NCBI GenBank assembly: GCA_028702695.1
Contig: JAQVOH010000003.1
Location: forward strand, 46,370 to 104,634
Reading direction: 5' to 3'
From: Desulfotomaculaceae bacterium
Lineage (GTDB): Bacteria > Bacillota > Desulfotomaculia > Desulfotomaculales > Pelotomaculaceae
DNA: 58,265 nt
Positions 50,861 to 58,265 of this stretch are shown piece by piece; position 1 is the stretch's first letter; each line of letters starts with the position of its first letter. Below the pieces are notes generated by a model, which had not been told where the DNA came from, did no database searches, and saw only the letters and a list, made by a program, of their open reading frames with translations. The position numbers were made by a program, and so were the translations under genes.

Positions 50861-53800
50861 TCACCCTGCGTTTGCCCCTCCAACCATATGCGGCGATACT
50901 TTGAGCGCATTTATAATTACCGTCACAGCCTCAGCCCTGGTTGCACTGCCCTGAGGCCGGAAGTTGTTATCGGGATACCCCTTCATAATTCCATTTACAG
51001 TCGCAGTGTTAACGGCTGCTGACGCCCACCCGGAAATGCTGCCGCTGTCGGCAAACGCGGGCTCTCCTGCTACTGAATTTATTTTGGCTGCTTTGGCAGT
51101 CATCACGGCCATCTGCTCACGGGTAATATGGTCGTCCGGACCAAAAGTATCGTCGTCATAACCGTTTACTATCCCGCCGGCTGTGGCCGTAGCGATATAT
51201 TCTTCGGACCAGTGTTCGGCCGTGTCGGCAAAGCTTTTGCCGTCCTTAAGCTTAAACTCAAACGCCTTCACCAGCACAGTGATGAATTCAGCCCTGGTAA
51301 TGGGATTATCAGGCCTGAAAGTCCCGTCGGGATACCCGCTGATGCATTCCATGGCCAAGAGCTTGTTGATGTTATCAAAAGCCCAGTGACCGGCGATGTC
51401 TGTCAGAACTGGTTCCTGCACGGCGATCATTACCGCAAACTTGGTGAAGTGGTCCACCTGGACTGTTATTGTATTGCTGGATACTTCACCTCCCAGGTTT
51501 ACCCACTGCTCCAATTCTTCGTCGTAGCAGTAGATGGCCAGGGTCTCACCCTCGCTTGTAGTACCGGGCTCGAAGCTCAGCGAGATGATCACGCTCTTAG
51601 CAAAACTGTAGTTACTCTTACCGTCCACACTGAACTCGTACACACTGCCGGCAAACTTGAACCCTGCGGGTGCAGTGGGAGGGGTGGTAACTTTCTCAAT
51701 TTTCACCTCTACTGCGCCAGTTCCATTCAGCGACCCGGAAGGTATTTCAATGGCGGCTTCGTTGACGAGACTTACGGTACCGCCTTCACCAGGCGTAATT
51801 AGTCCGGTAGCGACCTCCGGCTCACCGGCAACCATTACGGCAAACTTGGTGAAGTGATCTACCTGGATAGTTATTGTATTGCCGGATATTTCACCTCCCA
51901 GGTTTACCCACTTCTCCAATTCTTCGTCGTAGTAGGAGATGGCCGGAGTCTCCCCCTCGCCTACAGCGCCGGGATCGAAGCTCAGCTTTATAGTCACTTC
52001 TTTAGCAAAGCTGTAGCTTTTCTCTTCGTCTACAAGGAACTCGTAAACGCTGCCCAGCAGCTTGAAACCTGAAGGTACGGCAGGCGGGACGGTTACTTTC
52101 TGAATTGCGACCTCTGCATTAGCGTTTTTCAGTGCTCCAGACGGTATTTCAATGACGGCTTTGCTGCCGCCCTCTTCTTCGTACTCTACAATACCCCCTT
52201 CACGGGAAATGGTACTGCTCTTGATTGGGTCTTCCTTTACTTTGTAGGTAAAGGTGACCACATTGCTGTCCCTTCTACCAGGACCGATTACTTTGGCTTT
52301 GATGGTGGTGTCCTTGGTAATTTCGAGCGGGTGATTAACACTGTCCACATCATCCGCTCTTGACGCCCACCACCGGCTGGCAATCCAGTTGTACATCGGA
52401 CTGTCCAGGGTCGGGGAACTGCCGTCCGTTGTGTAATAGACTTTATCAACGTCGTTTTCTGCACTGCTCAGCTTTACCAGCGTCCCGGGTGCTACCTCGC
52501 CACTGCCTGGCTCCACTTCCGGCTCATCCCACTCCTCCGGCGCTTCGGTCGAAACTTCAATTTTTTCTATTTTCTTAACAAACAATTGACCATTCTGTTC
52601 AGTGACTGCCCGCTGCCCCAGCATCAAAAGCAATGCGTTTATATCGTTCATATAGTCAAAATTTTTACTGCCTTCGGCGCTTTCCAGAGCGAGGATAGGC
52701 TCTACCTCTTGCTTGCCCGCAGAAGAGCCGGGCACCTGCCCGAGGTCTTCATCATTATCCTTTAATCCCGGGAAATAATAACGCCTGTCTTTAAGCAACT
52801 CCTGTACCGTAAGGGTCGCTGTGAAGCTATCGCTCGCATTAAACTTAATCTGTTTGGCACTGCTTTTGACCCCTGCCTCATTGAGCAGGTCGCTCAATTT
52901 AACTCCTTTTCCCACATACCATTTCTTGGTGGGCCAGGTATTGATTGCACTGTACACGTGCTCATATTGGTCCATTGCCTGTAATTGGGCCAGGGTAAAC
53001 GTCTTTTCAGTCGTCACTCCATTTCCTGTGATTGTCAATACTACGTCTTCCTCAGGACCAACCGTACCGCCATTACCTGCCGCCTTTATTACCTGCGTCA
53101 CACAGGCGTCCGCGTAACCGGTTGCCTGTACCGCTATAGCATAATTACCGGCCTGCTTAAACACACCAGCCTTTATGGTCAGCTTAGCTTCTTCCACTAT
53201 GTAATCGTTGACAGCTAAAGGCGTGCCGTCCACGCTCAAGCCGGTGATTGCCGCCTGCCAGGCCACGTCCTGCGTAAAGGTTAGCTCCACCGGCTGCCCG
53301 GCTATGTTATCCGTAGCATCAGCCGTCAACGCCGGGGGAGTGTTCAATCCCGTTCCTATTGTCTGCGTCACACAGGCGTCCGCATACCCGGCCGCCTTTA
53401 TGACAATGGCATAGTCCCCGGCTATGTTAAACACTTCTCCATTGATGGCGATCACACCGGCGGTATCTTTCGAGTAATCCTCAGCATTTAACGCCACACC
53501 GTCCACGTCCAAGCCGGTGATTGCCGCCCGCCAGGTCACGTCCTCCGTAAAGGTTAGCTCCACCGGTTGTCCAACTATGTTATCTGTAACATCAGCTGTC
53601 AACGCTGGAGGGGCAGGCACCTGGTAAGTGAAAGTGACAATATCACTGTTTTTCTTACCGGGTCCAATTGTTATTGCCTTAATAACGGTGTCCTTTGTAA
53701 TTTCGATCGGGTGATTAATACTGTCCAGCTCATCCGCTCTTGATGACCACCACCGGCTGGAAATCCAGTTATACATCGGGCTGTTTAAGTCGGGGGTACT

Positions 53801-54535
53801 GCCGTCCGTTGTGTAATAGACTTTATCATCGTCGTTGTTGACGCTGCTCAGCTTTACCAGAGTCCCCGGGGCTACCCCGCCACCACCCGGCTCCGCCTCC
53901 GGCTCATCCCACTTACCCGGCTCAGTGGTCAGCACCTCAATTTTCTCTACTTTCTTAACAAACAGTTGACCATTCTGTTCGGTGACTGCCCGCTGCCCCA
54001 ACATCAAAAGCAATGCGTTCGAATCATTCATCCAGGAAGGATTATCACTGCCCTCGACGCTTTCCAGGGCAAGGATAGGCTCTACCTCTACCGCGCCATC
54101 GGAAGAACCGGGGACCTGCCCGAAGAACTCATGATTATCCGTTAATCCCGGGTAATAATAACGATCATCATATACTACCTCCCGTACCGTAAGGGTCACT
54201 GTAAAGCTATCCTGCGAAGTGAATTTAATTAGCGTGGCCTCTTCTTTCATGCCCGCTGAATCAAGCAGGTCTCTCAGTTTAACCCCTTCTCCTGTATACC
54301 ATTTCTTGGTAGGCCAGGTGTTGATTGCACTGTAAACTTGCTGGTATTGTTCCATTGCCTGGAGTTGGGGCAGGGTCAGCTCCAGGTTCGTCGCCACTCC
54401 ATCCCCTGTGACTGTAAGCGCTACCGGTTCACCGGCAAGGACAGTCACCGGCGCCGTCAGGTTAAACAAACCCGTAAGCACCAGCAAACCCAGGACAAGC
54501 ATCAAGAGCTTACCGCGCCATTTCTTTTGCTTCAC
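50861..54535 (-). CDS. Large SLH surface protein with two PF00174-like domains
   Basis: 1224 residues: signal peptide; PF00174-like A (36-195); CHB_HEX-like (205-305); two Ig-like repeats of DUF1533 / Shr-HID type (310-400, 405-485; AGYADACVTQ in both); PF00174-like B (495-660); CHB_HEX-like (665-770); two ZU5-like domains (775-1035); three SLH repeats (1040-1210). Both PF00174-like domains read QYQQVYS or QYEHVYS with the Cys lost. GTG start, SD GGAGG. DUF1533 relatives occur in haem/haemoglobin receptors, which hints at ligand capture. Confidence 0.85.
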   Translation of the reverse strand: MKQKKWRGKLLMLVLGLLVLTGLFNLTAPVTVLAGEPVALTVTGDGVATNLELTLPQLQAMEQYQQVYSAINTWPTKKWYTGEGVKLRDLLDSAGMKEEATLIKFTSQDSFTVTLTVREVVYDDRYYYPGLTDNHEFFGQVPGSSDGAVEVEPILALESVEGSDNPSWMNDSNALLLMLGQRAVTEQNGQLFVKKVEKIEVLTTEPGKWDEPEAEPGGGGVAPGTLVKLSSVNNDDDKVYYTTDGSTPDLNSPMYNWISSRWWSSRADELDSINHPIEITKDTVIKAITIGPGKKNSDIVTFTYQVPAPPALTADVTDNIVGQPVELTFTEDVTWRAAITGLDVDGVALNAEDYSKDTAGVIAINGEVFNIAGDYAIVIKAAGYADACVTQTIGTGLNTPPALTADATDNIAGQPVELTFTQDVAWQAAITGLSVDGTPLAVNDYIVEEAKLTIKAGVFKQAGNYAIAVQATGYADACVTQVIKAAGNGGTVGPEEDVVLTITGNGVTTEKTFTLAQLQAMDQYEHVYSAINTWPTKKWYVGKGVKLSDLLNEAGVKSSAKQIKFNASDSFTATLTVQELLKDRRYYFPGLKDNDEDLGQVPGSSAGKQEVEPILALESAEGSKNFDYMNDINALLLMLGQRAVTEQNGQLFVKKIEKIEVSTEAPEEWDEPEVEPGSGEVAPGTLVKLSSAENDVDKVYYTTDGSSPTLDSPMYNWIASRWWASRADDVDSVNHPLEITKDTTIKAKVIGPGRRDSNVVTFTYKVKEDPIKSSTISREGGIVEYEEEGGSKAVIEIPSGALKNANAEVAIQKVTVPPAVPSGFKLLGSVYEFLVDEEKSYSFAKEVTIKLSFDPGAVGEGETPAISYYDEELEKWVNLGGEISGNTITIQVDHFTKFAVMVAGEPEVATGLITPGEGGTVSLVNEAAIEIPSGSLNGTGAVEVKIEKVTTPPTAPAGFKFAGSVYEFSVDGKSNYSFAKSVIISLSFEPGTTSEGETLAIYCYDEELEQWVNLGGEVSSNTITVQVDHFTKFAVMIAVQEPVLTDIAGHWAFDNINKLLAMECISGYPDGTFRPDNPITRAEFITVLVKAFEFKLKDGKSFADTAEHWSEEYIATATAGGIVNGYDDDTFGPDDHITREQMAVMTAKAAKINSVAGEPAFADSGSISGWASAAVNTATVNGIMKGYPDNNFRPQGSATRAEAVTVIINALKVSPHMVGGANAG

Positions 54536-54598
54536 CGGTTGCCACCTCCATAACCCTCTGCCATTTTAATGTGAAACCCCCCATAGATTAATCTCGAA

Positions 54599-54718
54599 AA
54601 TGTGGGTGCGAATTTATTCGCACATAGTCCCCTAATGATGCAGAATGTTGTTGGCTATGTAGATATGCCTGAAGCTGCTTCGAAAGCTTTTGTGCGACTA
54701 AAGTCGCACCCACATCGC
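54599..54718 (+). repeat. GTGGGTGCGA element, complete
   Basis: About 120 bp from ATGTGGGTGCGAATTT to AGTCGCACCCACATCG, inverted-repeat ends, AAGCTGCTTCGAAAGCTTTT in the core. Its right end merges into the 33-bp repeats that follow. Confidence 0.75.
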
Positions 54719-54853
54719 CGGATTCTATATGGTTGATAATGAACACATCGCTGGATTCTATATGGTTGACAATGAACACATCGCTGGATTCTATATGGTT
54801 GACAATGAACACATCGCCGGATTCTATATGGTTGACAATGAACACATCGCTGG
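54715..54853. repeat. 33-bp tandem repeat (about four units)
   Basis: Period 33 bp (starts at 54715, 54748, 54781, 54814, with a partial unit at 54847), near-identical units containing GGATTCTATATGGTTGA. The period being a multiple of three leaves open frames on both strands, but no SD or domain supports a gene. It fills most of the 398-base gap before the SLH gene. Confidence 0.9.
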
Positions 54854-54933
54854 TGTTTTGATACAACGTGACTCCGCCTACAGCAGTGTTGTGGAAAACT
54901 ACCTGCCGGCGACGCCACAGGCGATATGAGTAT

Positions 54934-55665
54934 CTAGTAAAGAAAATCTCGAGCCAATACCACGATTGTTGCTATTGCAAAAAAAACCATCACCACATAG
55001 TCTGCAACACTGTACTGTAAAAGACGCAGGTAAGTACGTCGCCGGTATACTCTAAACGCCCTTGCTTCCATGGTAATAGCCAGTTGGTGGGCCTTGAGCA
55101 TCACCCTGGAGAGCAGGGGAGCCAAAAAGCGCGTGTAAAATTTAATCTTGTGCCTCCAGGGTATCCTTTGCAGGTCAACCCCCCGGAGTTGAATTGCAAC
55201 AAGGGTATCTTTGATTTCTTCTATAAAAATAGGCAGAAAACGAAGCGCTACCAGTACCATAAAAGCTATTTCGTAGGGGATTTTTAACTGCGTTAGGGCC
55301 AGGACATAGTCTTTGGAGCTACTGGTCATGATGATCATGGCCGAGCTAAAAAGGGTAAGCAGCCTGAATAAGATACAAAGGGCGGAATTAATACCGTTGG
55401 AAGTCAAGATATTGATATCATGAAAAGAAATAAGGACTTCACCACCTGCCGTAAAAATGCTTTGAATTATTAGCATTAATAGGAGCAAGGGCAGCAATTT
55501 CTTAAAGCGCATGGTAATGCGAAAGAAATTAATACGCAGGAATAATAAAATCAACAACGTAAAGACAAACAATAACAGCAACGGCCAGGGTTCATTTAGA
55601 AAAACAGCCAGCGTTGACAAGCAAAGAATACTTACTATCTTGGTCCTGGGGTCAAGGTCACTCAT
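54934..55665 (-). CDS. ECF transporter transmembrane component EcfT
   Basis: 243 residues, about five or six membrane helices (CbiQ/EcfT family), with the ATPase-coupling motifs near AIQLRGVD and TMEARAFR (the two Ala-Arg motifs). It links the ATPases to the substrate-binding S component. SD GAGGAG before ATG. Together with the three genes upstream it makes a complete dedicated ECF importer. Confidence 0.9.
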   Translation of the reverse strand: MSDLDPRTKIVSILCLSTLAVFLNEPWPLLLLFVFTLLILLFLRINFFRITMRFKKLLPLLLLMLIIQSIFTAGGEVLISFHDINILTSNGINSALCILFRLLTLFSSAMIIMTSSSKDYVLALTQLKIPYEIAFMVLVALRFLPIFIEEIKDTLVAIQLRGVDLQRIPWRHKIKFYTRFLAPLLSRVMLKAHQLAITMEARAFRVYRRRTYLRLLQYSVADYVVMVFFAIATIVVLARDFLY

Positions 55666-55756
55666 GATGTCTCCTCATGTAACGTCATCCTGAGCGGTAG
55701 CCAAGGTCTCACACCAAGATTCTTCACTATTGTTCAAAAATGACATTGAAGAATGC

Positions 55757-56422
55757 CTATTCTTCTACGAACTGTCCCTCTTGAAGCTTGATTAACCTTG
55801 TGGCATACCTGCTTATGAACTTTTGGTCATGGCTTATGATCACCACACCCCTTTTGGCGGCGATCACTTTATCCAGGTAATCACCCAGCAATTTTTTGCG
55901 ATAAGGGTCCAGACCCGTTGTCGGTTCATCAAGCAACAGCAAATCTGGCTCCAGGACAAAAACTGCCGCGATGGCCAGACGTCTTTTCTCCCCGGCGCTG
56001 AGGCTTAGAGGATAAACTTGCGCATACCGGGTCAACTCAAAGTAGTCCAACACCATCCTGACTTTTTGCGCCACCTGGTCCGTGGATAAACCCAGACCCA
56101 GGTTACGCACACCAAAGGCAATCTCTTCCTCCACCGTCTCACAGAACAACTGTTTGCCAGGGTTCTGAAAAACATATCCTATGCGCCGTCCGATTTGGGC
56201 TAGGGTCAGGGAGGTCAATAACTGTCCATTTAATTTGATCCACCCTTTTGTGGGTGTCAATATCCCAATAAGCAGTTTTGAAAAAGTTGTTTTACCGCTG
56301 CCGTTCGCCCCTGTGATAGCGGTAACTCCCTCTTTATAGATGCTAAGATTAATATCGCGTAAAACAGGCCGGCTTTGGCCTGGGTAGCAAAAAGTAACAT
56401 TTTCCAATTCTATATAAGCCAT
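55757..56422 (-). CDS. ECF transporter ATP-binding protein (EcfA-type)
   Basis: About 221 residues. Walker A GANGSGKTT, Q-loop VFQNPGKQLF, signature LSAGEKRRLAI, Walker B LLLLDEPTTGLD and H-loop ISHDQ, all intact. The Q-loop with QLF is typical of energy-coupling-factor ATPases. The open frame extends to 56512, but the ABC domain begins at the ATG at 56422, preceded by GGGGCTGG. Confidence 0.9.
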   Translation of the reverse strand: MAYIELENVTFCYPGQSRPVLRDINLSIYKEGVTAITGANGSGKTTFSKLLIGILTPTKGWIKLNGQLLTSLTLAQIGRRIGYVFQNPGKQLFCETVEEEIAFGVRNLGLGLSTDQVAQKVRMVLDYFELTRYAQVYPLSLSAGEKRRLAIAAVFVLEPDLLLLDEPTTGLDPYRKKLLGDYLDKVIAAKRGVVIISHDQKFISRYATRLIKLQEGQFVEE

Positions 56423-56554
56423 TAACCAGCCCCGCTTTACTGAAAGTACACGCAGAATAAATCCATTTGCTGAAAACATACACAGCGTTATCCTGTTTGC
56501 TGGAAAATCCATATAAAGTCATCCCACAAAAAACCCCTGATTTAGTCACAAAAA

Positions 56555-56580
56555 ATGTGGGTGCGAATTCATTCGCACAG
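56555..56580 (+). repeat. GTGGGTGCGA element, solo end
   Basis: ATGTGGGTGCGAATTC then ATTCGCACAG, between the two ECF ATPase genes; no right end. The rest of this gap shows nothing else. Confidence 0.65.
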
Positions 56581-56655
56581 AATCCCCAAAGAAATGCAGC
56601 AAATAAGTTGGTTTTGCTTTCATAATCTGCTGGTAATGTGTATAGGTATGGCTTT

Positions 56656-57393
56656 TTATACTTCACACTCTAATTTGTGCCGGAGCAGGAATTCCCGATC
56701 TGCCAGTACAGTTTCCGCCTGTCCATCCCTGAGCAGCAGTCCGTTCTCCAGAACTAAAACACGATCCGCAATAGAAACTGTTTCCAAATCATGTTCAACA
56801 ATTAAGATTGTTTTACCCTGTTGACGCAAATCAAGCAGTATGTCGTTGATAGTCTTTTTACCCACCGGATCCAGTTGAGCCAGGACTTCGTCAAGCACCA
56901 GTATGGCGGGCTCCAACGCTAAAACCGCCCCCATGGCAACCAGGTGTTTCTGACCACCGGATAAGCGGTTTGGGTTTTCTTTCCGCAAGGCGCTGATACC
57001 TAGAATATCCAAAACTTTATTTATACGAGAGCCTATCTCTTCGACCGGCAGGCACAGGTTTTCCGGGGCAAAAGCAATTTCATCTTCAACAGTTGGGGAA
57101 AATAGCTGGGTATCTGGATCCTGAAAAACCAGACCCACTTCCAGAGCCAGTTGAGCAACCTTGTATTCTTTCGTGTCCTTTCCGTTTACGCTCACCCGCC
57201 CGGTCAACTCGCCACCCAGGTAATGGGGAATAATACCACCCAGACAAAGACACAGTGTACTCTTACCGCAGCCACTCAAGCCGATCAGGGCTACGATCTC
57301 TCCTGGAGCGACTTTGAAGCTGATGTTTTTCAATATTTGCCTTCCTGACACTTGATAGCTATAACTGAGTTGATTAACCACTATGGCGTCCAC
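56656..57393 (-). CDS. ECF transporter ATP-binding protein (EcfA'-type)
   Basis: 245 residues. Walker A GLSGCGKST, Q-loop VFQDPDTQLF, signature LSGGQKHLVA, Walker B ILVLDEVLAQLD, H-loop VEHD. The usual DEP of the Walker B/D-loop region reads DEV, mild divergence not expected to abolish activity. GTG start with SD GGGGGG. Pairs with the other ATPase as a heterodimer. Confidence 0.9.
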   Translation of the reverse strand: MDAIVVNQLSYSYQVSGRQILKNISFKVAPGEIVALIGLSGCGKSTLCLCLGGIIPHYLGGELTGRVSVNGKDTKEYKVAQLALEVGLVFQDPDTQLFSPTVEDEIAFAPENLCLPVEEIGSRINKVLDILGISALRKENPNRLSGGQKHLVAMGAVLALEPAILVLDEVLAQLDPVGKKTINDILLDLRQQGKTILIVEHDLETVSIADRVLVLENGLLLRDGQAETVLADREFLLRHKLECEV

Positions 57394-57448
57394 ATCAGTT
57401 TGCCCCCCATATACTATATCTTTTGCAACACCATGGGCCTGCGTCCTT

Positions 57449-58021
57449 CTACCCTCCGTTAAAACCTTTTCCCCAGGTTCTGTTTTTATTAACTACTTGT
57501 AATACTTTATACGCAATAATACCACCTAGCCCCCCTGATAAAGCCGCCACAGCCAAGGCAAGCACTAGCGGCACAAAAGGCAGCCGGAAGTAAATTATGT
57601 TTACTAAAGACGAGCCTGAGACATTGGCAACCAAGCCTGCCAGGAAGGCGCAAGGCAGACAGCATACCCTGTGTTTAATTAAATACAGGCTCAAGTCAAC
57701 CGCAAGGCCAGGCAAGGTGTAACTAAGTAAAGTCATTGCTCCATGTGAACCAAAAATCCCCGTTCCGAACACCAGCAATGCCTGCACTACACCAATCAAG
57801 GTGGCTGTACCATATTTACCTACGATGCCTGCCCCTAAGACAAGCCATAACATGTAAAAACCACCCGCCACTACACCGCCGGGAATCAATAGCGGCCCGG
57901 TGATAATGTGGCTTAGAGGTACGATAAGCGGTTTACTTGCGATACCCAGGGCAGAGATCATGGCAATGATGATTAGATCAAATACCGAAAAATTATCTAT
58001 AAAATGCTGTGGTTTTTCCAA
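57449..58021 (-). CDS. ECF transporter S component, substrate unknown
   Basis: 190 residues, about six hydrophobic helices, with IIIAMISALGIASKPLIVP and the GGFYMLWLVLG segment typical of ECF substrate-binding (S) components of the YkoE/ThiT size class. I cannot assign the substrate from sequence. It is the first gene after a Moco-type riboswitch and terminator, and lies upstream of PF00174-like surface proteins, so a molybdopterin-related ligand, a pterin precursor or a metal complex is suggested. TTG start at 58021 with SD GGAGG. Confidence 0.8.
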   Translation of the reverse strand: MEKPQHFIDNFSVFDLIIIAMISALGIASKPLIVPLSHIITGPLLIPGGVVAGGFYMLWLVLGAGIVGKYGTATLIGVVQALLVFGTGIFGSHGAMTLLSYTLPGLAVDLSLYLIKHRVCCLPCAFLAGLVANVSGSSLVNIIYFRLPFVPLVLALAVAALSGGLGGIIAYKVLQVVNKNRTWGKGFNGG

Positions 58022-58107
58022 TTTTATGATCCTCCATCATCCACACAGACCACTGTCTTCCGGAGCAGAGTATTCAAAATGCACAGTGTGCAAAACCAAA
58101 AATAAGA

Positions 58108-58146
58108 ATGCCGGACAGCTTGCGAAAAACAAGCCTGTCCGGCATT
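58108..58146 (-). terminator. Terminator of the riboswitch at 58155
   Basis: Minus strand stem GCCGGACAGGCTTG / CAAGCTGTCCGGC, loop TTTTTCG, then ATTCTTATTTTTGG. It lies between riboswitch and S-component gene and matches the hairpin at 21306. Confidence 0.85.
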
Positions 58147-58154
58147 ATGCGCCA

Positions 58155-58265
58155 GCTGGAGTTCTCCTTTTCGCTTGGGAAGGCACGGCGGTTTCCCATC
58201 GCACCCTATCGGCCGGCAACCATAGCTGTAATGCCTTAGGCAAGTCCGGCTCGGAGTATATTAAG
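58155..58265 (-). promoter_or_regulatory. Moco-type riboswitch of the ECF/surface operon
   Basis: Minus strand order: ACTCCGAGCCGG, TTGCCTAAGGC, ACAGCTATGGTTGCCGGCC, GATAGGGTGCG, ATGGGAAACCGCC, GTGCCTTCCC, AAGCGAAAAGGAG. CTCC and GGAG close the outer helix. I identify it as the molybdenum/tungsten-cofactor motif from memory of its consensus; it cannot be cobalamin, FMN, TPP or SAM, whose hallmark boxes are absent. It probably controls the whole run from the ECF transporter into the surface proteins. Confidence 0.7.

Noticed and set aside
54588-54866. 92-codon minus-strand ORF with 11-residue repeats (SDVFIVNHIES)
   Set aside because: It exists because the 33-bp repeat keeps frame; its remaining sequence is the palindromic element in translation, and there is no SD.
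58155-58265. Cobalamin, FMN, TPP or SAM riboswitch
   Set aside because: The hallmark boxes of these classes are absent. The conserved segments fit my recollection of the Moco/Wco motif better; the class call itself still needs a covariance-model search.

Overview
The window looks like a chromosome segment of an anaerobic, S-layer-bearing clostridial Firmicute of the Peptococcaceae type (Pelotomaculum/Desulfotomaculum-like). This rests on strong Shine-Dalgarno sites with frequent GTG/TTG starts, an Rnf complex in C-D-G-E-A-B order, many SLH-domain surface proteins, and riboswitch-plus-terminator leaders. I see no rRNA, tRNA, CRISPR array or transposase gene. Family names come from my reading of the protein sequences, not from database searches.

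Left end (1-6009, minus strand): a complete oligopeptide-type ABC importer (binding lipoprotein, two permeases, two ATPases). Next to it, in the same direction, is a tandem array of at least five copies of a 136-bp unit. Each unit carries its own Shine-Dalgarno site and the same 23-residue hydrophobic peptide; all differences between copies are silent. A sigma-A-like promoter precedes the array. A peptide-signal system with its own importer is one reading; a small membrane toxin family is another.

6180-9205: an HD-GYP membrane protein, a DUF5317 protein, and a Gx-transporter/NusG-II pair. 9380-15680 (minus): three tandem paralogous ArsB/NhaD-type ion transporters, each with its own terminator, preceded by one, two and three copies of a structured leader whose helices covary. 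Only the farthest copy in each set keeps a good -35 box.

15955-22459 (plus): the rnfCDGEAB operon (energy-coupling ferredoxin:NAD oxidoreductase), then apbE, the flavin transferase that would flavinylate RnfD and RnfG. A partial riboswitch-like element and a terminator separate them. 22460-25932: alpha-glucan phosphorylase between copies of a MITE-like repeat.

25933-58265 (minus): a large cell-surface programme. From right to left it holds a molybdenum/tungsten-cofactor-type (Moco) riboswitch with terminator; an ECF transporter (S component, two ATPases, T component); many exported proteins with a domain resembling the sulfite-oxidase/YedY molybdopterin-binding fold (PF00174-like), anchored by SLH domains, lipid or a membrane helix; an ExbB/TolQ-like protein with a DUF2149 partner; an FMN-binding lipoprotein; and a second Moco-type riboswitch upstream of a 1998-residue surface protein. 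Further SLH proteins, a secreted metallophosphoesterase and a MobB-like GTPase with a kinase-like partner complete the region. Together these suggest a surface system for capturing, importing or using a molybdopterin/tungstopterin-related ligand, which I consider the most interesting possibility here along with the peptide array.
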